From Bradyrhizobium sp. 149 (GTDB lineage Bacteria > Pseudomonadota > Alphaproteobacteria > Rhizobiales > Xanthobacteraceae), in assembly GCF_023073915.1 (NCBI RefSeq), contig NZ_JADPKK010000022.1, positions 992,001-1,056,000 of the forward strand: a stretch of 64,000 nt of DNA, given 5' to 3'. Position 1 is the stretch's first letter. Every line of letters begins with the position of its first letter. The notes below the pieces were generated by a model. That model searched no databases. It was not told the DNA's origin and was given only the letters and a program-made list of their open reading frames with translations. Positions 1 through 7,722 of this stretch are shown piece by piece. Made by a program: the position numbers and the translations under genes.

Positions 1-124
1 CGACATTGATGCCGGCGCGCCCCAGGAGATAGCCGAGCATCATGCCGGCCGGCCCGCCGCCGACGATGCAACACCGGGCTTTTACGGAGGAACCTTGCGG
101 AGCCTGCGACGCATCTGGTTTCAC
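1..124 (-). CDS. FAD-dependent monooxygenase-like protein, N-terminal fragment (runs off the window start)
   Basis: Only about 41 codons are visible; the rest lies beyond base 1. The fragment opens with a polar leader of about 18 residues, then CCIVGGGPAGMMLGYLLGRA, the beta-alpha-beta dinucleotide-binding fold (GxGxxG) that grips the ADP part of FAD in UbiH/PobA-type aromatic hydroxylases and related oxidoreductases. The start is a GTG at 124, chosen because a purine-rich AAAGGGGGAT lies about eight bases upstream. The gene is divergent from the small membrane protein at 244, so the 119 bases between them should hold both promoters. The substrate cannot be inferred from this fragment. Confidence 0.72.
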   Translation of the reverse strand, partial: MKPDASQAPQGSSVKARCCIVGGGPAGMMLGYLLGRAGINV

Positions 125-243
125 AGCCGGATCCCCCTTTACGACTTAAGTTTTCTGTGCAGTGCAGCAATCAGGATTCATTTGCCGCAATGGCGAATGG
201 CCGTTAGCGTCGCAGCACATTACGATTGTTTCAGGGAATTGCA

Positions 244-525
244 GTGCGAACTGTCCTTATCGTGCTCGGCGTCTGGATCCTGATCAACGTGCTTTTCGTC
301 GTGATCATGATCCCGCCGCGCAAGCCGCGGAAGTCGAATCCGCAGACGGGCGCGCTCGCGCCCGTGCCGATCGACCAGAACGGCTACCCGTTCGAGGAGC
401 AGGAGAAGCTCCTGCTGCGCCACGTCATCATCTCGATCGCGATGGGCGCGTTCTTCTCGCTGGCTCCGCCCTTGATCGAGGCCGTCGAGTCCTTCAAGCG
501 CTACATCAAGAAGCGCCGCGGGTAG
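244..525 (+). CDS. Small single-pass inner-membrane protein of unknown function
   Basis: About 93 residues. Residues 2-24 form one strongly hydrophobic helix (VLIVLGVWILINVLFVV), followed by a basic proline-rich turn, a polar stretch and a second weakly hydrophobic amphipathic section near residues 60-80, ending in KKRRG. I chose the GTG at 244 over the in-frame TTG at 226 because CAGGGAA sits about six bases upstream of the GTG. The shape suggests one anchor with a cytoplasmic basic tail. I do not recognise the family. It is convergent with the caspase-like gene, 32 bases away. Confidence 0.6.
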   Translation: MRTVLIVLGVWILINVLFVVIMIPPRKPRKSNPQTGALAPVPIDQNGYPFEEQEKLLLRHVIISIAMGAFFSLAPPLIEAVESFKRYIKKRRG

Positions 526-557
526 CGGAAGCGCGTACGACGCCTCCGGCGCCGTCA

Positions 558-2078
558 TCAGTTGTTGCTGCGGTTCGCGCTGCGGAAGCTCTTGATCTCC
601 GACACGCTGCCGTCGCGATAGGTCAGCTCCACCGAGATGAACTGCGTTGCCGGCGCGAGCTTCATGGAAAGCGGCATGCCGGCGCTGATCGCACTGGGAT
701 CACGCATGTCGCAACTCGGCATCTTCAACACCTGGTTCGGAACGGCGGTGTCGATGCCGATGCGCACCTCGCGGATGGCGCAGCGGTAGGACACGAGGTG
801 CGTGTAGTAGACCAGCAGCCCGTTGAACTCGCGGAACGACAGCCAGCTCGTCGCGGTCATGTCGAGGATTTTGCGCTGGTCGCGGATCAGCGCGGCCTCG
901 GGATCGAACCTGATCGGGAACGGCCCCTGCATGTCGCCGGACTGGTCGACATAGCGGACCTCGATGGTGCCGGCCTGCGCGTCCGGCGGCAATTCGATCG
1001 ACGGGTTCGGCAGCCGCTTGCGCGTGCGCGGGTCGAGCGTGTCGATGAAGCCGGTTTCGCGGAAATCGGTATTGCCGGCCATGCGCCAGGAAATGCCGAG
1101 CGTCGGATCGGCGAAGGAGAACACCACGCTCCACCCGCCATTGTGGCGCGAGAAGCTCGCAATCGGCGCGTTGGTGGTCTCCTCCTTCGGCACGCGCGGC
1201 ACCGACACCGGCGGCAGCGCCGCGAGCTTCTGCGCCGGCGGATCGGCGGGACGCGCGGCGGCGGCCGCGTCCTTGGCGATGCCGCTGAGGAAGACGTCGT
1301 CGACCATCTGATCGAAATAGACCGGCACCTGCCTGTGCTTGACCGTGTCTGCCATCTCGCTGACGAGACGGCGCGTACGCTGCGCCACCTGCACCAGGTT
1401 TTCGCCGGGCTGGAGCAGCTCCTTGGCGAAAGTGCGCGTGAACACCGAATTGGGATTGGCGTCGTCGTTGGAGAGGCGGTCGAGCGCGGTCTGGCGCGGG
1501 CCTGCGGAGAATACCGAGAACACGCCTTCGGGCAGCTGCACCATCGGGGCAAGCCCACCACCACCGGAGACGGCGCGGGTGCCCTTGCGCTCGAACGGGT
1601 TGTTGCGGCAGGCGTCGAACACCAGGATCGAGGTTCGCGCTTTCTTGTTCTGGAGGCGCTCCACGATGCGATCGGCCAGGATGGAGGCGTCACGCACCAG
1701 CTCTTCCTGCCCTTCCGTCGCCGCCGGCACGTCCGTCGGCAGCAGATAGTTCTGGCCGGCGATTTCGAAGCCGTGGCCGGCATAGAAGAAGAACGCGGTG
1801 TCGCCGGGCTCGATCGTCCGATCGAACGCGAGCAGCGTCTCGGAAAATTGCTGCCGGCTCTGGTTCTCGGCAACCATCACCGAGAAGCCGAGCTGCTTCA
1901 GCGTATCGCCCATGGTGCGGGCGTCGTTGACCGCCTTGAACAGCTTCGGAACGTTCCTGTAGTCGTTGTTGCCGACGACGAGCGCAACGCGCTTCTCGGC
2001 ATAGGCGGGAAGCGCGAAACCGCTTAGGCCGGCCGCGAGGCCAAGCGCCGCCAGAATTCTGAAAAGCCGACACGTCAT
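558..2078 (-). CDS. Exported caspase-fold (peptidase C14, orthocaspase-like) protein
   Basis: 506 residues. Residues 1-27 look like a Sec signal peptide ending in AYA. The caspase p20 fold follows (about 28-260): the beta strand RVALVVGNNDY, the catalytic histidine in FFYAGHG (His102) and the catalytic cysteine in VFDACRNNP (Cys157). Both members of the dyad are intact, so it is potentially an active Arg/Lys- or Asp-directed cysteine protease. A Pro/Ala-rich linker (about 270-295) leads to a C-terminal region of roughly 200 residues that looks like a beta-rich sensor or binding module, which I cannot name. The predicted location is periplasmic, unlike eukaryotic caspases. No obvious partner or inhibitor gene is adjacent. 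The physiological substrate is unknown. Confidence 0.85.
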   Translation of the reverse strand: MTCRLFRILAALGLAAGLSGFALPAYAEKRVALVVGNNDYRNVPKLFKAVNDARTMGDTLKQLGFSVMVAENQSRQQFSETLLAFDRTIEPGDTAFFFYAGHGFEIAGQNYLLPTDVPAATEGQEELVRDASILADRIVERLQNKKARTSILVFDACRNNPFERKGTRAVSGGGGLAPMVQLPEGVFSVFSAGPRQTALDRLSNDDANPNSVFTRTFAKELLQPGENLVQVAQRTRRLVSEMADTVKHRQVPVYFDQMVDDVFLSGIAKDAAAAARPADPPAQKLAALPPVSVPRVPKEETTNAPIASFSRHNGGWSVVFSFADPTLGISWRMAGNTDFRETGFIDTLDPRTRKRLPNPSIELPPDAQAGTIEVRYVDQSGDMQGPFPIRFDPEAALIRDQRKILDMTATSWLSFREFNGLLVYYTHLVSYRCAIREVRIGIDTAVPNQVLKMPSCDMRDPSAISAGMPLSMKLAPATQFISVELTYRDGSVSEIKSFRSANRSNN

Positions 2079-2807
2079 CGAAAAAATCCCTCAAGAACGG
2101 CCCACGCCGATTCCCTCGAACAACGGTTTATGGGAACTCCGCCGTTGATGTGATAGTCGGTCCAGCCATATCGCGGGTTCAACGGCCCTGAGGCCGTGAA
2201 TCGCTGACGCACCGAGGATGTCGAGCCACGCGACCGCTTAGTGCGAAGTACACGCCAAGGGCCGTTCCGCGTCAGCGCCGACGTCGAGGGCGAACGCCCC
2301 GCTGATGTCTTCGAATTTTCGTTGCACCAGCTTGCCGGCCCGGTCGAGCCGAAGAGCCTCGCACTACAGTGTCGAGGGCAGCACGCCCGCCCGCTCTCGC
2401 TGGCACGACGTCTGATCGCGCGCCAGCTGCAAGACCCGGCCACGCTTTCTTCAAGGCTGCCTAGAGGATGGCCCCAGCGACTTCGGCGCCCAGCCGGAGG
2501 GGGCGTTAGCCGACGTTTCGGCAGCTCCGGCCGATCGCTGGATTGGACAGAAAACCGCAACGGCGCCCGCTATTTGGGCGAAAACCTCAGGTTTTTTAGG
2601 GTCTTCCCGCGCGTGCTCCATTGACTTTGGCCGATTCCCGCCTATGTTCCGAGGCGACGCGGCTCAGATCGACAAGCGATTCCTGAGCCTGGCGCTTTGT
2701 TCGCGTGAGTCAGCACCCCCAGCTTCTTTGAGAGCGCGCCGTTTCGGGGTGGAACGCGACAGCCTTATTACCCTCGATTCCGAACGGCGGTTTCGACCAG
2801 AGGCTCA
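2079..2807. other. Intergenic region between the caspase-like gene and rhlE
   Basis: 729 bases without a convincing gene. Several open frames cross it on both strands, but they are Arg/Ser/Pro-rich and lack a ribosome binding site. One minus-strand frame (about 2190-2440) reads like protein between scattered stops, so a decayed gene is possible but unproven. The last 190 bases contain a good promoter-like sequence (2621-2648) and would form a leader of about 150 bases for the helicase gene. Confidence 0.5.
2621..2648 (+). promoter_or_regulatory. Putative housekeeping promoter of the DEAD-box helicase gene
   Basis: TTGACT at 2621-2626 and TATGTT at 2643-2648 are separated by 16 bases, close to the sigma-70 consensus. 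Transcription would begin near 2655, leaving a long untranslated leader of about 150 bases before the ATG at 2808. Long leaders are common for cold-inducible RNA helicase genes. Inferred from sequence only. Confidence 0.5.
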
Positions 2808-4385
2808 ATGTCTTTTAGCAATCTCGGACTATCCGAAAAAGTCCTCGCCGCAGTGGCGGCCACCGGTTACACCACCCCCACCCCCATTCAGGAACAGGCG
2901 ATCCCTCACGTCCTTGCTCGCAAGGACGTGCTCGGCATCGCCCAGACCGGCACCGGCAAGACCGCGGCCTTCGTGCTGCCGATGCTCACCATCCTCGAAA
3001 AGGGTCGCGCCCGGGCGCGGATGCCGCGCACCCTGATCCTTGAGCCGACCCGCGAACTCGCGGCGCAGGTGAAGGAAAACTTCGACCGCTACGGTGCAGG
3101 CCAGAAACTCAACGTCGCCCTCCTGATCGGCGGCGTTTCCTTCGGCGACCAGGATGCCAAGCTGACGCGCGGCGTCGACGTGCTGATCGCCACTCCCGGC
3201 CGCCTGCTCGACCACACCGAGCGCGGCGGCCTGCTGCTCACCGGCGTCGAGCTGCTCGTCATTGACGAAGCCGACCGCATGCTGGACATGGGCTTCATTC
3301 CCGACATCGAGCGCGTCTGCAAGCTCGTTCCGTTCACGCGGCAGACCCTGTTCTTCACCGCGACTATGCCGCCGGAGATCCGGCGCATCACCGAAACCTT
3401 CCTGCACAATCCGCAGAAGATCGAGGTATCGAAGCCCGCCACCACCGCGGTCACCGTTACCCAGTGTCAGGTCCCGGCCGGGCGCGAGGCGCATGAGAAA
3501 CGCGAGCTGCTTCGGCGGCTGCTGCGCGAAGCCAAGGATCTCCAGAACGCGATCATCTTCTGCAATCGCAAGCGCGAGGTCGCCGTCGTTCACAAATCGC
3601 TGCAAAAGCACGGCTTCAGCGTCGGCGCGCTGCACGGCGACATGGACCAGTCGGCTCGCACGGCGGCGCTCGAACAGTTCCGCAAGGGCGAGCTACCCCT
3701 GCTGGTCGCATCCGACGTCGCCGCCCGCGGCCTCGACATCCCCGAGGTCAGCCACGTCTTCAATTTCGACGTCCCTCACCATGCCGACGACTATGTCCAC
3801 CGTGTCGGCCGCACCGGTCGCGCAGGCCGGTCCGGCATGGCAATCTCGCTCGTCACGCCGCTCGACCAGAAGTCGATGGTGGCGATCGAGAAGCTGATCG
3901 GCCAGACCATTCCCCGCGCCGAAGGCGATTTCGAGATCCGCACCGATGCTTCCGATGCGAGCGAGCGTCCTCGCGAGCAGCGCGGCCGTGAACGTTCACG
4001 CGGCGGACGCGGCAAGCCGCAGCGCGGTCGTGATCGTGAGCGCAGCCACGAACCGCGTGCCGAGGCACAGCCTTCAGCCGAAGCAAGGTCCGCTCCCGAG
4101 GCAAGGTCCGCTTCAGAAGCAAGGCCCGTTTCCGAAGCAAGGCCCGCACGCGAGGCAAGACCTCAGCGTGAAGGAAGACCTCCGCGTGAAGCAAGGCCTC
4201 CGCGTGAAGCCAAGCCATCATCCGAGCCGCGAGAGGGTGCGCGCCAGCAGGCCAATCCGTCGCATGTGCCGTCGATCGGCCGCCCCGAGCCGCGCCGCCA
4301 ACGCGAGGCCGACAGCGAGCCGGGCGATCACTCGCACCTGCCGGCATTTCTGCTGCGGCCGGTTCGCTCCCCCGCCGGCGCCTAA
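2808..4385 (+). CDS. rhlE: ATP-dependent DEAD-box RNA helicase, RhlE subfamily
   Basis: 525 residues. It unwinds short RNA duplexes using ATP, probably in ribosome assembly, RNA decay or cold adaptation. The helicase core fills residues 1-375: Q motif (PTPIQEQ), Walker A AQTGTGKT (45-52), PTREL, TPGR, motif II DEAD (153-156), motif III TAT, and motif VI HRVGRTGRAGR. The remaining 150 residues are a basic, disordered Arg/Glu/Pro tail that includes eight tandem hexapeptides (see 4080-4223). Such tails bind RNA nonspecifically and promote RNP condensation in this family. RNase E is encoded in the same window; in alphaproteobacteria an RhlE-type helicase is often a degradosome member, so partnership is plausible. 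Confidence 0.93.
   Translation: MSFSNLGLSEKVLAAVAATGYTTPTPIQEQAIPHVLARKDVLGIAQTGTGKTAAFVLPMLTILEKGRARARMPRTLILEPTRELAAQVKENFDRYGAGQKLNVALLIGGVSFGDQDAKLTRGVDVLIATPGRLLDHTERGGLLLTGVELLVIDEADRMLDMGFIPDIERVCKLVPFTRQTLFFTATMPPEIRRITETFLHNPQKIEVSKPATTAVTVTQCQVPAGREAHEKRELLRRLLREAKDLQNAIIFCNRKREVAVVHKSLQKHGFSVGALHGDMDQSARTAALEQFRKGELPLLVASDVAARGLDIPEVSHVFNFDVPHHADDYVHRVGRTGRAGRSGMAISLVTPLDQKSMVAIEKLIGQTIPRAEGDFEIRTDASDASERPREQRGRERSRGGRGKPQRGRDRERSHEPRAEAQPSAEARSAPEARSASEARPVSEARPAREARPQREGRPPREARPPREAKPSSEPREGARQQANPSHVPSIGRPEPRRQREADSEPGDHSHLPAFLLRPVRSPAGA
4080..4223 (+). repeat. Eight 18-bp tandem repeats in the rhlE tail
   Basis: Eight in-frame 18-base units encode EARSAP, EARSAS, EARPVS, EARPAR, EARPQR, EGRPPR, EARPPR and EAKPSS. 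The units are degenerate at the DNA level, each opening with GAAGCAAGG or a close variant. Repeat number is likely to vary between strains by slippage, changing the length of the RNA-binding tail. Confidence 0.85.
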
Positions 4386-4549
4386 AGCGCGATGCGGGCC
4401 GGTTTCGGTTGAGATAAAGCCTGCGCGCAATTTATGGATGCATTCGAGGACGTATATTTACGGGGCGTTCACGATCGTCCGTTAGCCTACGAACATAATT
4501 TAAGAATTGCTGCGGTCGACGGCGCGCCGATCGCTGTGGGGTATGTTCC

Positions 4550-5617
4550 GTGGTCAAGGTGCTCGACGAACACGAACGCACGATGGCGTTCGCTGAGGTA
4601 GCGCTCGGTCAGATCCGATCGCTACGGCAGACGGCAATTCCACGCAATTACGAGATCTGGTACATCTACGCCACCGGCTACAACGCCTCGCTCAACAAGA
4701 TCATCAACGAGACGCTGGCGCGGAGCGGCAAGCTGACCGAAGCCGATCTCGATCAGATCTACGAGACCTACCTCTCCCACATCAAGACCACTGACCGCAT
4801 CGACAAGGTCGGCGCGCGCGTCATCGGCGAGATCGACGACGTCATGAGGGTTCTCGGCGACGCGCTCGGGATGACCGGCAGCTACGATGCCAGCCTCTCG
4901 GGCGCGACCGAAAAGCTGTCAGCGGCCGAGAGCCGCGAGCAGATCAAGCCGATCGTCGAGACGCTGCTGCGTTCGACCAGCGAGATGCGCGAGACCAACA
5001 AGGCGCTGGAAGACCGGCTGACGCTGTCGAGGAGCGAGATCAACAACCTCCAGCAGAGCCTGGAGGCGGTCCGCGCCGAGAGCCTGACCGATCCGCTGAC
5101 GGGGCTCGGCAACCGCAAATATTTCGATCGCATGATCGGCACGGCCGTGCAAAGCGCGCTCGCCTCCGGCGAGCCGCTGTCGCTGCTGCTGGTCGACATC
5201 GATCATTTCAAGTCGTTCAACGATTCCTACGGCCATCTCACCGGCGACCAGGTGCTGCGGCTGGTCGGCCTGTCCCTGAAGCAGACCATCAAGGGCCAGG
5301 ACATCACCGCGCGCTATGGCGGCGAGGAATTTGCGGTCGTGCTGCCCAACACCGCGCTGCGCCAGGCCCTCACCGTGGCCGATCACATCCGCCGCGCGGT
5401 GATGGCGAAGGAATTGAAGAAGAAGTCCACCGGCGAAATCCTCGGCCGCGTCACCATCTCCGTCGGCGTCTCCATGCTCAAGCAGGGCGACGATACCGAC
5501 GCGCTGATCGAACGGGCGGATGCCTGCCTCTACGCCGCCAAACGCAACGGCCGCAACCGCGTCATCTGCGAGGCCGATCCGGAATTCGCGGTCGAGACGC
5601 ACAACCGGGTGGCGTGA
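4550..5617 (+). CDS. Soluble diguanylate cyclase (GGDEF domain)
   Basis: 355 residues, no signal peptide or membrane helix. It makes cyclic di-GMP from two GTP. The first 175 residues are helical with a coiled coil (about 140-178) and match no sensor family I recognise. The GGDEF domain covers about 178-345: DPLTGLGNR, metal-binding LLVDIDHFKSFND, and the catalytic signature GGEEF (257-261). The product-inhibition site is degenerate: the residues five before GG read KGQD rather than RxxD. The start is GTG at 4550; no strong Shine-Dalgarno is visible. It stands alone, with no EAL partner or receiver nearby. Confidence 0.9.
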   Translation: MVKVLDEHERTMAFAEVALGQIRSLRQTAIPRNYEIWYIYATGYNASLNKIINETLARSGKLTEADLDQIYETYLSHIKTTDRIDKVGARVIGEIDDVMRVLGDALGMTGSYDASLSGATEKLSAAESREQIKPIVETLLRSTSEMRETNKALEDRLTLSRSEINNLQQSLEAVRAESLTDPLTGLGNRKYFDRMIGTAVQSALASGEPLSLLLVDIDHFKSFNDSYGHLTGDQVLRLVGLSLKQTIKGQDITARYGGEEFAVVLPNTALRQALTVADHIRRAVMAKELKKKSTGEILGRVTISVGVSMLKQGDDTDALIERADACLYAAKRNGRNRVICEADPEFAVETHNRVA

Positions 5618-5723
5618 CGCCGAAGCTGCGCACCACCCGCGCTTGACATTCTGACCTGACGAACGACATCTCCCTCGCCGTCTTGAGGCGTCCGACTGCG
5701 AGGCATCCGGAGGACTTGTCGTC

Positions 5724-6254
5724 TTGGCCAACCCGCATGATTTTCACACGCCGCAACCGTCCTACACCAGGAACGAGCTGCTGAGATCGAGCGAAGGCGG
5801 CTATTTCGGCCCTGGCAACGCGCAACTGCCGGCACCGCCGATGTTGATGATGGACCGCATCACGGAGATCAGCCTGAACGGCGGCGAGTTTGGCAAGGGC
5901 CACATCGTCGGCGAACTGGATATCGCGCCCGGCCATTGGTTCTTCGATTGCCACTTTCGCGGCGATGCCATGATGCCAGCGTCTCTGGGGCTGGATGCCA
6001 TGTGGCAGATGATCGGCTATTGGCTGGGATGGTCGGGCTCACCGGGCAAGGGCCGCGCCATCGGCGTCGGCGAGGTGGCGTTCACGGGCTCCATCACACC
6101 GGACACGCGATGCGTGCGCTACGAGGTCGTCATGCGCCAGGTGAGGCGCGGCAGGCTGATCCTGGGATTTGCCGACGGCCGCGTGCTGGCTGACGGCACC
6201 TGCGTTTACATCGCCAAAGACATGAGGGTTGGCCTGACAAAGGCCGTGGACTGA
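5724..6254 (+). CDS. fabA: 3-hydroxyacyl-ACP dehydratase, FabA type (possible paralogue)
   Basis: 176 residues, about the length of E. coli FabA (172). FabA dehydrates beta-hydroxyacyl-ACP and isomerises trans-2-decenoyl-ACP to start unsaturated fatty acid synthesis. Catalytic His77 (in CHF) and Asp91 (in LGLDAMWQ) are present; Asp rather than Glu separates FabA from FabZ. The strand before the active-site helix reads MMPASLGLD, where the classical protein has VMPGCLGLD, so two conserved residues differ. The start is TTG at 5724 with GGAGG ten bases upstream. The usual partners fabB and fabI are absent here, so this may be a second copy with a specialised acyl substrate rather than the housekeeping enzyme. 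Confidence 0.85.
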   Translation: MANPHDFHTPQPSYTRNELLRSSEGGYFGPGNAQLPAPPMLMMDRITEISLNGGEFGKGHIVGELDIAPGHWFFDCHFRGDAMMPASLGLDAMWQMIGYWLGWSGSPGKGRAIGVGEVAFTGSITPDTRCVRYEVVMRQVRRGRLILGFADGRVLADGTCVYIAKDMRVGLTKAVD

Positions 6255-6256
6255 GC

Positions 6257-6712
6257 TTAACTTGGTCGCCTGGCGCGCTTCCCAACCGGGCTCTTTTTGC
6301 TGGCCTTCTTCGGCACTTTCGTAGGCTTGGCGGCCTTCTTCGCCGGCTTGCTCGCCGCTTTCTTCGTCGCCTTCTTCCCCTTCGGCCGCTTCTTCACCTT
6401 GGCGCGCTGGGCGGCGGCGAGAGCCGCCCTCGCCCATTGCGCAAACTCCTCGGAATCGTCGAACAGGCGGGCCGGCAGCTCCCAGTAGGAGTTCACCAGT
6501 ACGGTCTTGGCACGGGTCGAGTATTGGAACGGCTTTGAGCCTTCCGCCTCATAGTCCGGGATGGTCGTCTCGTCGGCGCGGAAAAACAGGCCGGCGCGCA
6601 AGGCCAGCGCGAAGTTGATGCCGTCGGCGGAGATGCCGTAGCCGGAAAACATTTTCCGGATGGCGACGGGGCCGAAATCGGCGAACAGGTCGATCAGGAA
6701 TTCGCGGTCCAT
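6257..6712 (-). CDS. TfoX N-terminal-domain protein with a Lys/Ala-rich tail
   Basis: 151 residues. Residues 1-100 match the TfoX/Sxy N-terminal domain (opening MDREFLIDLF, then RKMFSGYGI, FALALRAGLFFR and a YWELPARL segment). In gammaproteobacteria Sxy co-activates competence genes with CRP. Here the C-terminal TfoX domain is replaced by about 50 residues rich in KK, AKK and KAA repeats resembling a histone H1-like nucleic-acid-binding tail. The gene is convergent with fabA, only two bases between stops. Role unknown; DNA or RNA binding is inferred from charge. Confidence 0.82.
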   Translation of the reverse strand: MDREFLIDLFADFGPVAIRKMFSGYGISADGINFALALRAGLFFRADETTIPDYEAEGSKPFQYSTRAKTVLVNSYWELPARLFDDSEEFAQWARAALAAAQRAKVKKRPKGKKATKKAASKPAKKAAKPTKVPKKASKKSPVGKRARRPS

Positions 6713-6751
6713 GGGCTTCCCGGAGCAAGCAGGCCAGCCTTCATACCACCG

Positions 6752-6870
6752 CCGTCATTGCGAGCGAAGCGAAGCAATCCAGACTGTTTCCGCAGAGACA
6801 GTCTGGATTGCTTCGTCGCATCAGCGCAAAATTGCTCTGCAATTTTGTCGCGAGCTCCTCGCAATGACGG
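6752..6870. repeat. Compound palindromic intergenic repeat (MITE/REP-like)
   Basis: Outer arms CCGTCATTGCGAG (6752-6764) and CTCGCAATGACGG (6858-6870) are perfectly complementary. Inside lie two further perfect hairpins: an 18-bp stem (6770-6787 with 6798-6815, 10-base loop) and an 8-bp stem CAAAATTG/CAATTTTG (6827-6834 with 6840-6847). The whole can fold as a three-way cruciform. GTCATTGCGAG...GCAATCCAGA elements of this kind are widespread in Bradyrhizobium intergenic DNA (general knowledge). It separates the TfoX gene from sufA. Confidence 0.88.
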
Positions 6871-6876
6871 GAAAGA

Positions 6877-7287
6877 CTACCCGTCGATTTGCGCCGGGCG
6901 GAGCTCGACCGACTCGCCGCAGCCGCAGGCGGAAATCTGGTTGGGGTTGTTGAAGACGAACTGGGCCTGCATCTTGTCGGCCTTGTAGTCCATCTCGGTG
7001 CCGAGCAGGAACAGCACGGCCTTCGGATCGACCAGGATCTTGACGCCCTTGTCCTCGACGACCTCGTCGGTCGGGCGGACATCATGGGCGTATTCGACGG
7101 TGTAGGACTGTCCGGCACAGCCGCCGTTCTTGACGCCGACGCGCAGACCCACGATCTCGGAATCGGCGCGCTGGGTCAGCTCGCTGATGCGCTGGGCAGC
7201 GGCGTCCGTCAGCCGCATCACCTGCGGGCGGGGCCGCCGCGGCTTCGGAGTGGATGCTGGTGTCGAGCCCGACGATATCTGTGTCAT
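6877..7287 (-). CDS. sufA: Iron-sulfur cluster A-type carrier protein SufA
   Basis: 136 residues. A-type carriers accept a cluster from the SufBC2D scaffold and pass it to target enzymes. The three ligand cysteines are present: Cys57 in GGCAG, and Cys121 and Cys123 in the C-terminal CGCGE. The first 22 residues are a Ser/Thr/Pro/Arg-rich extension ahead of the typical start of the fold (MRLTDAAAQRI), so an internal ATG at residue 24 is an alternative start. It is the last gene of the suf operon, 63 bases after sufT, and abuts the compound palindrome that may end the transcript. Confidence 0.93.
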   Translation of the reverse strand: MTQISSGSTPASTPKPRRPRPQVMRLTDAAAQRISELTQRADSEIVGLRVGVKNGGCAGQSYTVEYAHDVRPTDEVVEDKGVKILVDPKAVLFLLGTEMDYKADKMQAQFVFNNPNQISACGCGESVELRPAQIDG

Positions 7288-7350
7288 GTCAATGATGTGG
7301 TCCGTTGCGGCGCAAATTCAATGCCAAGGATCAAAAGCCAAGATTACGCG

Positions 7351-7722
7351 TCACCACATATTGAGCACGAGGCGGGCCTCGTCGCTCATGCGTTCCGGAG
7401 TCCAGGCCGGCTCCCAGACCACCTTGACGTCGACCACGCCGACGCCGGGGACGCTGGCGACCGCGTTCTCGACCATGGTCGGCAGCTCGCCGGCGGCCGG
7501 ACAGTTCGGCGTCGTCAGCGTCATCTGGACGTCGACCGAGCGATCGTCCTTGATCTCGACCTTGTAGATCAGCCCGAGTTCGTAGATATCGGCCGGGATT
7601 TCCGGATCGAACACGGTCTTGAGCCCGGCGATGATCTCGGTGGTCAAACGCTCGGTCTCCTCGGGCGGCAGCGCCGACCGGGTCTCCATCGGATTGGCTT
7701 TGATTTCGGCCGTGTCACTCAT
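7351..7722 (-). CDS. sufT: SUF system assembly protein SufT (MIP18/DUF59 family)
   Basis: 123 residues. MIP18-family SufT helps mature Fe-S proteins under high demand. The family core is visible: VFDPEIPADIYELGLIY, VDVQMTLTTPNCPAAGELP with the conserved cysteine, and WEPAWTPERMSDEARL near the C-terminus. Its ATG at 7722 overlaps the stop codon of sufS (ATGA arrangement), indicating translational coupling. Confidence 0.93.
   Translation of the reverse strand: MSDTAEIKANPMETRSALPPEETERLTTEIIAGLKTVFDPEIPADIYELGLIYKVEIKDDRSVDVQMTLTTPNCPAAGELPTMVENAVASVPGVGVVDVKVVWEPAWTPERMSDEARLVLNMW

Noticed and set aside
162..2027. Long plus-strand open frame opposite the caspase-like gene
   Set aside because: Arg/His/Ala-rich antisense shadow of a real gene in GC-rich DNA; no ribosome site and no recognisable domain.
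2241..2624. 127-residue open frame in the gap before rhlE
   Set aside because: Composition is not protein-like and no ribosome binding site precedes it.
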